A stretch of DNA of 64,000 nt. Source: Adiantum capillus-veneris. Its lineage: Eukaryota; Streptophyta; Polypodiopsida; Polypodiales; Pteridaceae. This document shows, piece by piece, positions 1 through 10,756 of this stretch (position 1 is its first letter; each line of letters opens with the position of its first letter). The DNA lies in assembly GCA_014529385.2 (NCBI GenBank), contig CM043968.1, positions 131,002,018-131,066,017 on the forward strand, given 5' to 3'. The position numbers were made by a program, and so were the translations under genes. The notes beneath the pieces are model-generated. The model was not told the origin of the DNA. It was given only the letters and a program-made list of their open reading frames with translations, and did no database searches.

Positions 1-780
1 GCTAATGGCTATGTACTATAACCCTTTAGTCCTTGGGTAATAGGATGCTCTCTAATATTGTGGTCTTATAAGCCTTGTGCCCTAGGTTAAAAGAATGATT
101 TCTATGTAAGTGGAAAACCCTATGGCCCTAGGGTCATAGGATGCTCTCTATTATTGAGGGCTTGAACCCTATGGTGGTCACAAATTTCCTTATGTAATTG
201 CATACAAGATCCTTATGTACTACATACATAGATGACCTAATGGCTCTCTATTGGAATTTTGTGGCCACAAGGTCATAATATTATCTTGTTGAACCCTTAA
301 GCTAATAGACAACCATATGGCCTTAAGGCCATAGGGTTGTCAAGTAGCCTTAAGCAAGGACCATATGCTCATCTTTTTGCACCTTTATGTTAATAATGAA
401 CTCTATGGCCTTAGGGCCATATGATGGTTAGGTTGCTTTAGGTAAAATTACATACAAAAGCATTATGCACTAATGACTTTGTACTAGAACCTTGTGGTCC
501 TAAGGTCAAAAGATGCTCTCTATGTTAGTAAAAGATCGTATGGCCAAGTTCATATGATGTCCTCTCTTACTGAGGGCTTATAAACTTAAAGTGTATGTGC
601 TCAATTTTGTATCTAAGGACAATATGCTCATCTTTTTACACCTTTATGTCAACAAGGAGCCATATGGCACTAAGGCCATAGGGTGGTCTAGTTGCCTTGT
701 GTACTAGATATAGGATTTGTATGTGCTACATACAAAGATGACCGAATGGCTCTCTATTGGCATCTTGTGGCCCCATGGTC
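1..780. repeat. palindrome-rich intergenic repeat, left part of a split segment
   Basis: No gene is visible. The stretch carries scattered copies of the CCCTATGGCC/GGCCATAGGG inverted motif. Positions about 600-780 align with about 16015-16186, and the homology resumes at 10154, so retrotransposon A interrupted this segment. Confidence 0.75.
776..780. repeat. left target-site duplication of element A (TGGTC)
   Basis: TGGTC directly abuts the 5' LTR and recurs at 10154-10158 directly after the 3' LTR, as expected for a 5-bp Gypsy integration. The uninterrupted paralogous site is visible at 16182-16186. Confidence 0.93.
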
Positions 781-1073
781 TGTTAACCCTCACGGCTCAC
801 GGACACCCATCACCTACGACGGACGTGTATTATGTATTTGGTAGAGTTAGGTACCGGGCTTGTCGGACCAATAGGAAAAGGTAGAGTGATCGCCGATGAG
901 AGGCGCACTTTAACTTGGACATTGAAGGGATTAGTTGGTTAAGCATGGGCGCCCAAGTGTGAATGGGGTGAGCTCCTATAAAAGCCAACTAAACCTAATT
1001 TTTACTCATTCTCTCATTTGTGCAATTGAAGAGTGCTCTTGCTCCATCTCCATCTTCTTCTTCTTCACCTCCT

Positions 1074-1104
<31 letters not shown>

Positions 1105-1354
1105 GAGAGTGTGTGTGCGATCGAGCATTACGAAGGCACGACGGCGGCGAAGCGGTTGAGCGCGGCACGACTGCAGCTTCTTCTTCATCGCGGCGAGGAA
1201 TCCACCACGAAGGCGAGCGTAGAGCGGTGAGTGACACACCCTTTGTTTTCTTGAGCTTGCTAGTTTAGGCTTGTTGTGTGCTTGGAGCCGTTTGTGGCTC
1301 GCACACGGTGTATTGGCAAGTCCCTTGCTTCGACAGTCCGGCAAGGAGCGCACA
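781..1354 (+). repeat. 5' LTR of element A
   Basis: Starts TGTTAAC and ends GCGCACA. About 97% identical by eye to 9582-10153; differences include a 2-bp change in the GA run near 1090. It holds a TATA box (977-984) and a GT/GA tract (about 1075-1110). Confidence 0.95.
977..984 (+). promoter_or_regulatory. TATA box of element A 5' LTR
   Basis: TATAAAAG about 200 bp into the LTR, the expected U3 position for a plant LTR promoter. The same box occurs in the 3' LTR at 9778-9785. Confidence 0.7.
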
Positions 1355-1358
1355 TTTT

Positions 1359-1376
1359 TGGCGCCGTTGCCGGGGA
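1359..1376 (+). other. primer-binding site complementary to plant tRNA-Asp
   Basis: TGGCGCCGTTGCCGGGGA lies four bases after the 5' LTR and is complementary to the 3' end of plant tRNA-Asp (..CCCCGGCAACGGCGCCA). This primer is typical of Athila/Tat-branch Gypsy elements (family knowledge). Confidence 0.92.
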
Positions 1377-2338
1377 TATGCCCTACACTAAGCCCGGTTA
1401 GCACTTTACGCTTCCTTGTGGTGCAATTTCTATCATAGGAAAGGCAGGGAAGGAGTGTGTGGAGATTTCTGTTTTTTGCGTTTTCTGCATTTTCTGTCAA
1501 GTTTCAATTTCTGCTATTGTCTGTGCTTTTTCAATTTTTTGCATTTCTTGCGTTTTTTCAATTTCTGCAATTTTTGCATTTTCAATTTCGGCGTTTTCAA
1601 TTTCTGCAATTTTCTGCATTTTTGCGTTTTTTCAATTTTCTGCATTTCTGCGTTTTTAATTCTTGCAATTTTCTGCATTTCTGCGTTTTCTCAATTTTCT
1701 GCATTTTCAATTTCTGTATTTTCTGCATCAAAAAAAAAATCCTGAAAAAAAAGTGATTTAAAAAAAAAAAAAAAATCTGGAAAAAAAATCTGGAAAAAAA
1801 AAAAAAACGGAAAAAAAAAACGCGAGCGAGCAGGCTGTTAAATTTTTCGAAAATAAAAAACGTGACTCTTAAAACGGACGGGTTGGTTTGTATAAAAGAT
1901 AGATCGGGATCGGGATCATTTCCCCAAGCCCAAGCCCAAGCCCAGGCCCAGGCCCAGGCCTCAGTCCTATGATATATACTAGACTCACTCTTATATATAT
2001 ACCCTACTCCTTCAAGAGAGAATGAGAGCATGTAGGACAAGTCCTCCACTCTCCTCCTTTCTCTTCCCACTTGCACCCTTAGACTTTCTAGTTTGGGCTT
2101 AGTTCCCTACTGGAAATTGACAGTTTTAGGGATTCTGAGGGCATAGAGTGACCAAACAGAGGGCTGTAAAGCACGGCACGACCCTCTAACCGATACGCTC
2201 GTTTCGAGCTATCACACGGCCCATTCCACGACACGCTCTAAAAAATCTAGCAAAAGAAAACAAAAAAAAAAACACGCTAAAAACTAGTCACAAGGCCTCC
2301 TAGAGCAGCTTTTTGACACCTTAGGGTATCAAAAGCAC
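1377..2338 (+). other. element A untranslated leader, low complexity
   Basis: About 960 bp with no gene. It runs from a T-rich minisatellite (about 1470-1730, repeats of TTTCTGCATTT/TTCAATTTCTGC type) into an A-rich stretch (about 1730-1860), then a CCCAAG/CCCAGG hexamer repeat (about 1923-1960). The adjacent T-rich and A-rich blocks could pair in the RNA. Packaging signals would be expected here but cannot be pointed to. Confidence 0.7.
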
Positions 2339-5300
2339 ATGCACTTACGCTCTGGGCGGGTGCTAGAACACGAGTATATTGAGGGTGCCTCTGTTCATAC
2401 GGACACCCATTACCCATCCACGATAAGCTCTAGACCCTCAGCGGGGACACAAGGTAGCACCACCCAAGACCCTAAAATAGCCGCTAGTGATTCCTCCTCC
2501 GACTCAGAAATCAGGAAGCATACCGTACCCAAAACACTGAGAGAGAAGGCCATGCACCTCCCGAAGCTCCACAGCCTAGTACTAGTATGTTTAGCCGTTT
2601 CATGGAAACATTAGGTAGAGCTACTCGCTCGGAACCTGATGCAAATGAAGCACACGAAGGGGGTGGGGAAGTGGACTCTCCTTTCACATCGCACGTGGAC
2701 CCCACACCCCCAAAGAGTGTCCATGTGGATATCCTACCAACTTCTTACCAAGAAGGCCCTGTTGAGCTGCCTCCTTCAGAAGTTCCCTCTAGAGTACCGT
2801 TGGTGACAAGTAAAACCACGGGGAGCAATATTGCTTCTACCTCACAAGAAACCGTTAACACGTTGACTCTAGAAGGATGGTTCATTAATGATCATTGGAC
2901 ATATGACCTCCACACTGAGGTGTTGACGGATCTACACTCTGGCCACGCCTACCATATAGGATGGATAGAGATTGTACAATCCACCTCTAGTGCCACGAGC
3001 ATCGAAGATCAACAGAAAATGATCTGTAATGTTATCCATGGCATTATTCAATCCGAAAGGCAAAACCGAGGGGTAAATATACTCTCAACTGGCCCCATGA
3101 GATTTCTGGATACGAGCAAGGCTCAACAGCCTACTCTATCACAAATGGAGACTCCTGTAATGAGTCCCATGGACCCATCTTACGTCATTTCACCTGGGGT
3201 CTCTATGCAATCTGAGCCTCCGAGCGAAAACTTTAGCTTCCCTAACTTGGCTCAACCCTCTATCAAGGAAAACACAGTGCTCACTCCAGGGATAAGCCTG
3301 ACAGAGAATGTACCGATGACATCTACGGTTAGTGCAGTGCCACTACCTAGTGTCGTAGTACCTAATATGGGGCCTCGACCATATGTGCCTCTAGCCCCTT
3401 ATGCACACATGGCCCCCACACCTCCAATAGTACCACTTGCGTAAGCTCCTCGAGTGCCGCTCCCTAGCCCTTATCCGAGTGGACCTATGCCCGGTTATGT
3501 TCCATATCCTGCATCATCCACACATATGCCAAGACCGGCACCCGTCCCTCTCCCACATATGATTCCAAGAGTACCTCCACCGGCCCTACCTCCTCACATA
3601 GGTGACTTGGCAGCGTTTGCTCAAACCATAGGTCGATCTATCGCGGAAAATATGCGTCATGCATCTGATAGAGAGCCTAGAAGTAAGGCAGTACAGATTT
3701 CCAAACTCACGCAAAAATTCAATGGGGATGAAGATGCTAGGAAGCACATTGAAGTGTTTGAACAAGTATGTGATTCCTTAGGGGAACGCAACGAACTACA
3801 TAAGTGCAATGCCTTAAGCTTGACATTAAGTGGGAAGGCTGGAGATTGGTATAGAACCCTAAGGGTGGACGAGAAAACAATCTACCCTACCCTTCGAAGG
3901 TTGTTTCTAAAGGAGTACATACGAGAAGGTGTGCTTTGGGGTGTAGCATCTCAGCTACAGAAGGCCGAACGTAAGGAAGGAGAGTCAGTAAGGGACTTCA
4001 TTAGTCGTCTAAAGCACTTAAACTCTCGCTGCCCTGTAAATGAGTGCTTCAACAATAACCAACTGCTTGATCGATTCATTCGAGGGTTGAGGAATGAAGG
4101 AATCTATAATGGACTAGTGATTAGAGGTATCACAACCTGGGAAGATGTCACTGCCAATGCAATCCAATTAGAGGACAACTTGATGATAGCAGGCATGAGG
4201 GTGTCTACTGACACGAGATCCACTAGCTCACAAGCCATTGAGTATGAACTCATGACTGCAAAGCCCATTGCCAATGAGCCAAAGGTATTTGAGACATTCT
4301 TGACAGACCTCATCAAGGCAATCCAAGAGTCTCTTAAGGATAATCGACCCCCTCAAAGTAGCCACATGTATCCAAGAAGGGAGCAACAATGGTGTTCCAT
4401 TTGCTTAGGTCCACATAGCACTAGTGAGTGCCCTACGTTTAGAGTAAAATTTAATGGAACTTGCAATGCATGTGGTAGGTATGGTCACCAAGCTAAGGAT
4501 TGTTTAATGATCAAACGTATGATGGCAAATAGACCACCTGTAGCCTGGACGGATGCGCCTCGAGCTCCTGTATTGATGCTTGCTCCACCTGTTGAGCAAC
4601 TACCGCAACACATGGTCCCTAGATCTCAAAATTTTGTACAAGCTACACCGTTACCACCTCCTATGCTAGGACCGCAGCCCCCGCATCCAAGAGTCGCCCC
4701 TATGAACCAAGTGGGTTGCGAGCCATCAAATGCTTATCCAGATGGCTGTGAGGAGGAAATAGACACTAGTATTGCCTACGGACTTGATACATTGGAAGAG
4801 TGTCCTATATACTACATGGAAGATTGTTGGGGGCAAGTCAAGCCGGTTTATCAAGCTGCTGCTCTCGCATCCAGAGGTCAAAATATCAACACCCAGGCTA
4901 GGAGGCCACCTCTTCAATGCTACGAGTGTGGTGGACCACATCGAGCAGCGGAGTGCCCTATTAGGCTGCAAAAGAATGCTGCACAGATGCAAATGAATCA
5001 AGGGAGCACGTCTGCAATGCCAATACTCACATGTAATCGTTGTGGCATAGATCACTTGATTGCCCAATGCCCCTATAACCCAAATGCGCCTAAAATCACA
5101 CCCCTGAATTTGGTCGAAATTGCTAGTGTGACATCACCAATACCACCCGTCGCACCCGCTTATGCGATTACACGGTCCATGCTTCAAGGGCCAGGACATA
5201 TCCTCGAAGAGAGAGATACCGCGTCAATTATCCAAGCAAAGAAAAAGAAGACACGAAGGAAGAAGTCGCAGAATACGGAAAATTCAAAGCCAAGTTCCAA

Positions 5301-5490
5301 AACAAACATAGGAACAGGAGATGACCCCGTGTATATGAATGACCTCGAGGATGATTCAGATTCAGTCGAGACAATGGAGACTAGAACCAATACCACAAAG
5401 GGAAAGACCGACAAAGAAAACCGTAACATGGAACCAAATGAAAACCGAACAAGAGAAAACCATAAAGAGAAAACCATAAAGAGCCTCTGA
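2339..5490 (+). pseudogene. gag polyprotein of element A, four zinc knuckles (disrupted)
   Basis: Structural protein that would form the retrotransposon particle and bind its RNA. The first ATG (2339) gives a basic N-terminus (MHLRSGR). The frame shifts once near 2530-2590, then runs in frame 1 to a TGA at 5488-5490, broken by one in-frame TAA at 3442-3444. A proline-rich stretch (about 3350-3600) precedes a retrotransposon gag domain at about 3690-4200 (motifs FIRGLR, LSGKAGDWYRTL). Four zinc knuckles follow: CX2CX3HX4C at 4393-4431, CX2CX4HX4C at 4462-4503, CX2CX3HX4C at 4918-4956 and again at 5032-5070. One or two is usual, so four is odd. The C-terminal tail is Lys/Glu-rich. Two lesions make it non-functional as it stands unless bypassed. 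Confidence 0.88.
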
Positions 5491-5501
5491 AAACACCACA
5501 A

Positions 5502-7531
5502 GTGTTTCCAAATCCAATCCAAGACCCCCAAGATAAACCGCAGGGGCAAAAAGGGAAGAATCGTAAAAAGAAGATTGGGACGTACCCAAACCCAGTAGAC
5601 GAGATTGAGCAGGTGAAACATCTAAGAGGTTTAGTGGAGGAGACTCAAAGGAAACTAGAACCAGAACCCATGCAGGTCAAAATTCATGACACAGTGTTTC
5701 CCACGCAAGTTCATCCACCCCACATGAACCATAGACCGTTAGCCATATCTAGTATCATCCAAGAAGGGAGTGAGGACGGGACATCAGAAAGTGAGCATAC
5801 ACCCTTCTTGTTGGAAAGGATGTTTAACGAAGGAATACCTGATCCCATTGAGGAATATGAGATTCCATCCTCACCAGTTCCTAGTCAAGGACCTACACCC
5901 TGCAAAACGCCAATGAATGTTGCCAAACTAGTGGACTTCATGTCTTCTGAGGTCCGAACCACGATCATAGCAAAGCTGTATGGAGATCCTGAGTTATTCC
6001 TTGCACTTCGAGCATTCCTTAACGGAGAGCTACGAACGGGATTACCACAGTTTGCGCAACCAAATAGGCCTGACTCGATTATGATTGATGAGGAAAATCA
6101 TGTGCAATCACTTGACTTAGATGGACACGAGTCTGTGATCGAGGTACCCATTAACGAATTAGGGCAGTATTTTGAAGGCGACGAGTCTAATGCGACCCTA
6201 CCCATCACTACCAAGGGATTAACTATAAAGGGAATTCTTGATGGTGGTGCGGGAGTTAGCATCGTTACAAAAGATTTTGGGAATCCATGGGAAAACCCCG
6301 CCTCAGTGTTACTAACATTGTGGTAAAGATGGCAAATGGTACCATAGCCAAACCTATGGGGATGCTCAAGGATCTTAAGATCAAAGTTCTAGGACACAAG
6401 GTACGACATACGTTCATTGTAATGGATTTCTCTAAACACCTTATGTCATATGAAATGATTTTAGGACGACCATTCATGAGGGAAGCACAAATGGTTCATG
6501 ATTGGTCTAAAAATCATGTCTATTTGCAATTCCAAGACTCTGTCCTTAGAGTGGATTTGGTGACTGGTAAGGTACACCGCTTAGGGAGTAAAACCATTAT
6601 TGATCATCGCTCTGACACCACAGTTCACTCGGCCCCACTACAATATTGTTACACTTGTAAGAAGGATACAGACATTGGCCAAGATTCTCCTTACATGGAT
6701 GTGTTACCGGGTATGACGGAATCGGACAATGTGGATTGGGTCCACCTAGCATCAACCATATACACTTGGGGAAATAGGGGGACGACCTGGGTAACACCTG
6801 AGGGGGATGAAATGCCTATACCCTTAAATGTGCTACAAGCAATGCATATCGCTTCCGACAAGACTCATCCTAATGTAACGAAAAAAACATACAAGTGGGT
6901 CCCTAAAGCTTCTTTAGTGACCATAGCTAGTGCTAAAAAACAGAAGCCTTGTAAGAAACGTACCACTTTCTCCAAGAAAAGTAAGAAAATGTTGCGATGG
7001 ATCCCTAAACGACTATTGGAAGCCCAAGGCTACTATCAAGGAAATGATCAAATCTGGGTGCCAAAACGTAGATTGTGCTCTTACCTATCACCTGACCCAA
7101 GTGAGCCCAATCCCGTAGCTCCAAAACGAATCAATGATCGTGGAAAGAAAAAAATCACAGAATGCTACACACCCGCTCCCGAGCTAGTTTGGGTACCAAA
7201 GAAAGAACGATTTGTTCCACCTAGCTCAGGAAGGGGGGAGTCCCATGAAGCGTCTAGCTCATCATGTAATACATCCATAGAGGTAAAAGCTTCTACACAG
7301 CCTCCATCTATAGTAGTGGACCTCCATGAAGCTACAAAAGAATCCACACCTCCTAGTGTTCAAGAATCACCTGATGAACCGCTTCAAGTTCGATCCTGGG
7401 AGAGTACCTTACCACCCTTGCAGCTTGACAAGGCACCTAGGGTAATAGAAAACTACTGGCAAAAATCCTCACCTATTACCAACTGGAACAATTGGTTTCA
7501 AAGGGTGACAAGCTCATTTCAAATGGTATGA
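5502..7531 (+). pseudogene. protease-like ORF2 of element A (frameshifted)
   Basis: Begins just after gag in another frame (frame 3), then continues in frame 2 after about 6287. The join falls in the TTTTGGG run near 6272-6278, where a one-base loss explains the shift. Across it sits an aspartic-protease-like core: GILDGGAG (around 6232-6252, where DGGA replaces the usual D-S/T-G) followed downstream by a MILGRPFM-type segment (about 6450-6480). The remaining 350 residues are basic, then Ser/Pro-rich, with repeated WVPK/WIPK motifs and no match I recognise. It ends at the TGA at 7529-7531 where reverse transcriptase should follow, and none does. Protease by fold pattern; the C-terminal half is unknown. 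Confidence 0.75.
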
Positions 7532-7540
7532 TCTACCCAA

Positions 7541-7555
7541 GGAAGGGGGGAGTGT
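7541..7555 (+). other. internal polypurine tract of element A
   Basis: AAGGAAGGGGGGAG followed by TGTTTGCTGACA resembles the junction of a PPT and an LTR start, yet lies 2 kb from the real 3' LTR. It may be a second plus-strand priming site or the scar of an older recombination. Confidence 0.5.
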
Positions 7556-7631
7556 TTGCTGACAGTCCTCATTCATTTGTTTCCCTCTCAACCTTTTTCT
7601 CTGACCTCTCAATCACCAATCTTAGGGAATG

Positions 7632-7640
7632 TATATATAT
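7632..7640 (+). promoter_or_regulatory. possible internal TATA box upstream of ORF3
   Basis: TATATATAG about 175 bp before the ORF3 ATG. The ATG (7814) also follows a pyrimidine-rich TGTCTTGTCAG that could be a splice acceptor. Either feature could produce a separate ORF3 message; the sequence does not decide. Confidence 0.3.
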
Positions 7641-7813
7641 AGCCTTATACTCACAAAAAAACAAAAATAGTAAAGAGCAAGAGCGCCTAGCAATGAGAGA
7701 GCACCCTATCAGATCTTACATATAAGTCCAAATTCACCGTGTCAATTCAAGCAACACACAAAAACAACTCTTATGTTTTAAAGGCCTAACCAAATCTATC
7801 TGTCTTGTCAGAA

Positions 7814-8236
7814 ATGGCTACTTCACCAGAGGCATGCACTTCTATTTTTGATGAAAGGTACCCCTTGTCTTTTCAACAAGTGTTCTACGTATGCTACCCT
7901 ATACTTTCTTGCGAATGGGATTTAATAGAGAGCCTTGCATGTGAGAGAAATTTTGAGGAGTTAGAATGGCTGATACGTCTATGGCTAACTACTGATCCCT
8001 ACCCAGTAGCGAATGCGTCTCCAATGGCACATGCTTATTCTTTTGCACAAGATGAGTATCCACGCATCACGAGGTTCTTGATTAGCATGCTTGCACAAGA
8101 GGATGATGAAGAGGAACAAATAGAGACCGAGGAAGACTATGGCCTCCCGGACAACGATTTTATTTATCTAGATGATGAGGATAGAGGCCTAGCCTTAGCG
8201 TGGCCACCCGGTTTATATAATATCCTCTTTCCTTGA
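7814..8236 (+). CDS. ORF3 of element A, unknown acidic protein in the env-like position
   Basis: An intact 140-residue ORF starting at ATG 7814, lying after the gag/protease region where Athila-type elements may carry an env-like gene. The first 90 residues are mixed and aromatic-rich (WDLIESLAC, EWLIRLWLTTDPYP, ITRFLISML); the C-terminal third is strongly acidic (EDDEEEQIETEEDYG). There is no signal peptide, no convincing membrane span and no domain I recognise. It is intact while gag and ORF2 each carry lesions. It might be an accessory factor or a captured gene fragment; the function is unknown. Confidence 0.55.
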   Translation: MATSPEACTSIFDERYPLSFQQVFYVCYPILSCEWDLIESLACERNFEELEWLIRLWLTTDPYPVANASPMAHAYSFAQDEYPRITRFLISMLAQEDDEEEQIETEEDYGLPDNDFIYLDDEDRGLALAWPPGLYNILFP

Positions 8237-9570
8237 TTCTAAAAGGGGTGACAGATAGGTAGGTTAGGGGTCTAGATTGTGTTTTGAGTTTGTTTTTTAG
8301 GAGTTTTAATTTTTCCCACTGATGTGCCTCCTGGAGGTATTCCTTTTGTTTCCTAGTGTGTACAGGAGGCTGTTGCTATTGATAGGATTTGGATCTTCAT
8401 GGAACCTTCAGATCAAGCGCGACCATCAACACAAACAGGTTTTTCTTGTCCATTAACATTGACCTTATCTTTTTGCATCTATGTTTGTCTGCTTTGATTG
8501 TGATTGGTAGCATAATATTCAGCGCATTTGCTTAGTATCAAACATTTAATTCAATGTAATGTTTTGTCATAATCACTTGTTTAGGGGTAAAAATCAAGCA
8601 GTCCGACTAAGCTAGTTTGACCAAGTTAGGTGTTAGATATCTTCTCTTAATACCATGGGGAATGCCTTCCTAATAAGAAATGGTTACTTAGGTTCTTAAT
8701 CCGATCTAGGCAGCATTGTATGAAATGTACTAGGGCTTTCTAGTGGGCTTAACCCTAGTGACCTTTAGCGTAAGTATTATAAAGGGAGTTTACTAATGTG
8801 ATGAGCCTGGGGAGGGTAACAGTGTTATATGACCCCCCAAAGTTACAAAATTAAAATGCTGAAAAATGAACAAACAAAAAATCAAAGTGCCACAATGTAA
8901 AATTTTAAGCTGGAAGAGAAATCTCAGCTTGATTTGGTACTTCACTCACATGTATTGCCTATGGTACTAGAGCCCTAGAGGTTCCCAGCGTGGGCGCTTT
9001 TCCTTGAAAAGCAAAAAACCCAAGGCATACAAAATAAGCACACACATCATAATTGAATCACTGTGAAAAGACCTTGGGGAGTCAAAGAAAAAGTAATCAG
9101 CCAGGCGATGATTTCATGAGAAATTCCTTTTATGGTAGCTTAACTACAAGGTTTTCTAGATATAGCCTCTAGTCAGCCCTCGAGCATGAATACTTGGCTC
9201 TCGCGATTAAACAACTTAATTGACCATAGAAAATTAAGAAGCTTACCCATGGTATTAATATTCGATCTCTAGTGCCTTTCGACCGTCAAATTAGTGACCC
9301 CAGACTTGTTTAATTTTTTACCTTTACATTTGTTTATGCATTTGATTACATTGCGATTTAATGTTCATTGCTAACAAATTGTTTGAAATTCTTTTACCAA
9401 TCAATGTGTACCTAAAACTGCATATGCTTTTTAAGAGAATGCAATTACTGTGCCAATGTTGTTTGATTTTGCAGTGACTGAAGAAGGCTAAGGACATTCA
9501 TCTCAAATGCTCTTCCACCTCGACAAACCAGCTTCAACTCAATAGCTTCCGAGGACGGAATCTACATCAG
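8237..9570 (+). other. element A 3' untranslated region
   Basis: About 1.3 kb with no supported ORF on either strand and no visible pol remnant. It lies where reverse transcriptase to integrase would be in an autonomous relative. Confidence 0.65.
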
Positions 9571-9581
9571 GAAGGGGGGCA
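9571..9581 (+). other. polypurine tract of element A
   Basis: GAAGGGGGGCA immediately precedes the TG of the 3' LTR, the normal plus-strand primer position. Confidence 0.88.
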
Positions 9582-10153
9582 TGTTAACCCTCACGGCTCA
9601 CGGACACCCATCACCTACGACGGACGTGTATTATGTATTTGGTAGAGGCAGGTACCAGGCTTGTCGGACCAATAGGGAAAGGTAGAGTGATCGCCGATGA
9701 GAGACGCACTTTAACTTGGACATTCAAGGGATTAGTTGGTTAAGCATGGGCGCCCAAGTGTGAATGGGATGAGCTCCTATAAAAGCCAACTAAACCTAAT
9801 TTTTACTCATTCTCTCATTTGTGCAATTGAAGAGTGCTCTTGCTCCATCTCCATCTTCTTCTTCTTCACCTCCTTGTGTGTGTGTGTGAGAGAGAGAGAG
9901 AGGGAGAGTGTGTGTGCGATCGAGCATTACGAAGGCACGACGGCGACGAAGCGGTTGAGCGCAGCACGACTGCAGCTTCTTCTTCATCGCAGCGAGGAAT
10001 CCACCACGAAGGCGAGCGTAGAGCGGTGAGTGACACACCCTTTGTTTTCTTGAGCTTGCTAGTTTAGTCTTGTTGTGTGCTTGGAGCCGTTTGTGGCTCG
10101 CACACGGAGTATTGTCAAGTCCCTTGCTTCGACAGTGCGGCACGGAGCGCACA
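9582..10153 (+). repeat. 3' LTR of element A
   Basis: TGTTAAC...GCGCACA, pairing with 781-1354 and followed by the TGGTC duplication. TATA box at 9778-9785. Confidence 0.95.
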
Positions 10154-10756
10154 TGGTCATAATCTCACATTTGTGAATCCTTACATTAAAAGGGAACGCT
10201 ATGGCCCTAAGGCCATATGGATTTAGTATAGATCCATTAGTACATAGTGCAAAAACAATACAAAACTTTGTTTCATCATCTTTTTATGTGTAAATCTATT
10301 TAAAAACATAAGCTTTCTCACAAAGTACATAATGACAGTGCATTACAAAACCTTGTTCCATCCTCTCTTCAAGTGTAAATCTATTTGACCCAGCCTATGG
10401 CCTTAGGGTCATAGGGTGTTAATACAATAAAGTGCAAATTTTCGTATGGTTACAAATCAACTTTTGGCCTTATGACCATGTACATTGTTCTTAATAGCTC
10501 AATGACCTCAAATTACAAAATAAAAGACTATAAAATCTTTCTAAATAAAAAAACTAAACATTTGGCACATCAAGCTCATGTGCTACTCATAACTCTATTA
10601 GAAAAATTTAGAACACTTTCACATCTTCATGTATGTCACATCTTCATGTATGTTGAAAACATAAGCACTCTTACAAAGGTTTTTCTATACAAAAAGATCA
10701 TTTGTAAATGCCATAACATTACAACATTTTGTTCCATTATCTCTACAAATGTGAAC
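10154..10756. repeat. right part of the split segment; paralog of 16182-16660
   Basis: Begins with the right TGGTC duplication. About 480 bp align with 16182-16660, sharing the order of the inverted motif, the CATTAGTACATA segment and the AACATTTGGCACATCAA segment. No gene; it is the 3' flank of the minus-strand gene ending at 10757. Confidence 0.75.

Larger units (their letters stand above)
781..10153 (+). mobile_element. LTR retrotransposon A, Ty3/Gypsy (Athila/Tat-like), apparently non-autonomous
   Basis: A complete element bounded by two LTRs of about 573 bp (TG...CA) and a TGGTC target duplication. Order: 5' LTR, tRNA-Asp primer site, low-complexity leader, gag with four zinc knuckles, protease-like ORF2, purine tract, small ORF3, about 1.3 kb of non-coding DNA, purine tract, 3' LTR. 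No reverse transcriptase, RNase H or integrase motif is visible anywhere inside, although the coding part is still largely readable, so the element probably relies on enzymes from a partner. The LTRs differ at about 15 of 572 positions by eye, so the insertion is moderately young. Lineage is inferred from the tRNA-Asp site and gag style, since there is no reverse transcriptase to classify. Confidence 0.9.

Noticed and set aside
935-1237. ORFs inside LTR A
   Set aside because: They cross the GT/GA tract and promoter region, are duplicated in the 3' LTR and have low-complexity composition.
1416-2076. Phe-rich ORFs in the element A leader
   Set aside because: Artefacts of the T-rich minisatellite.
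7541-7700. A nested LTR starting at TGTTTGCTGACA
   Set aside because: Purine tract plus TG looks like an LTR junction, but no second copy, CA end or target duplication was found.
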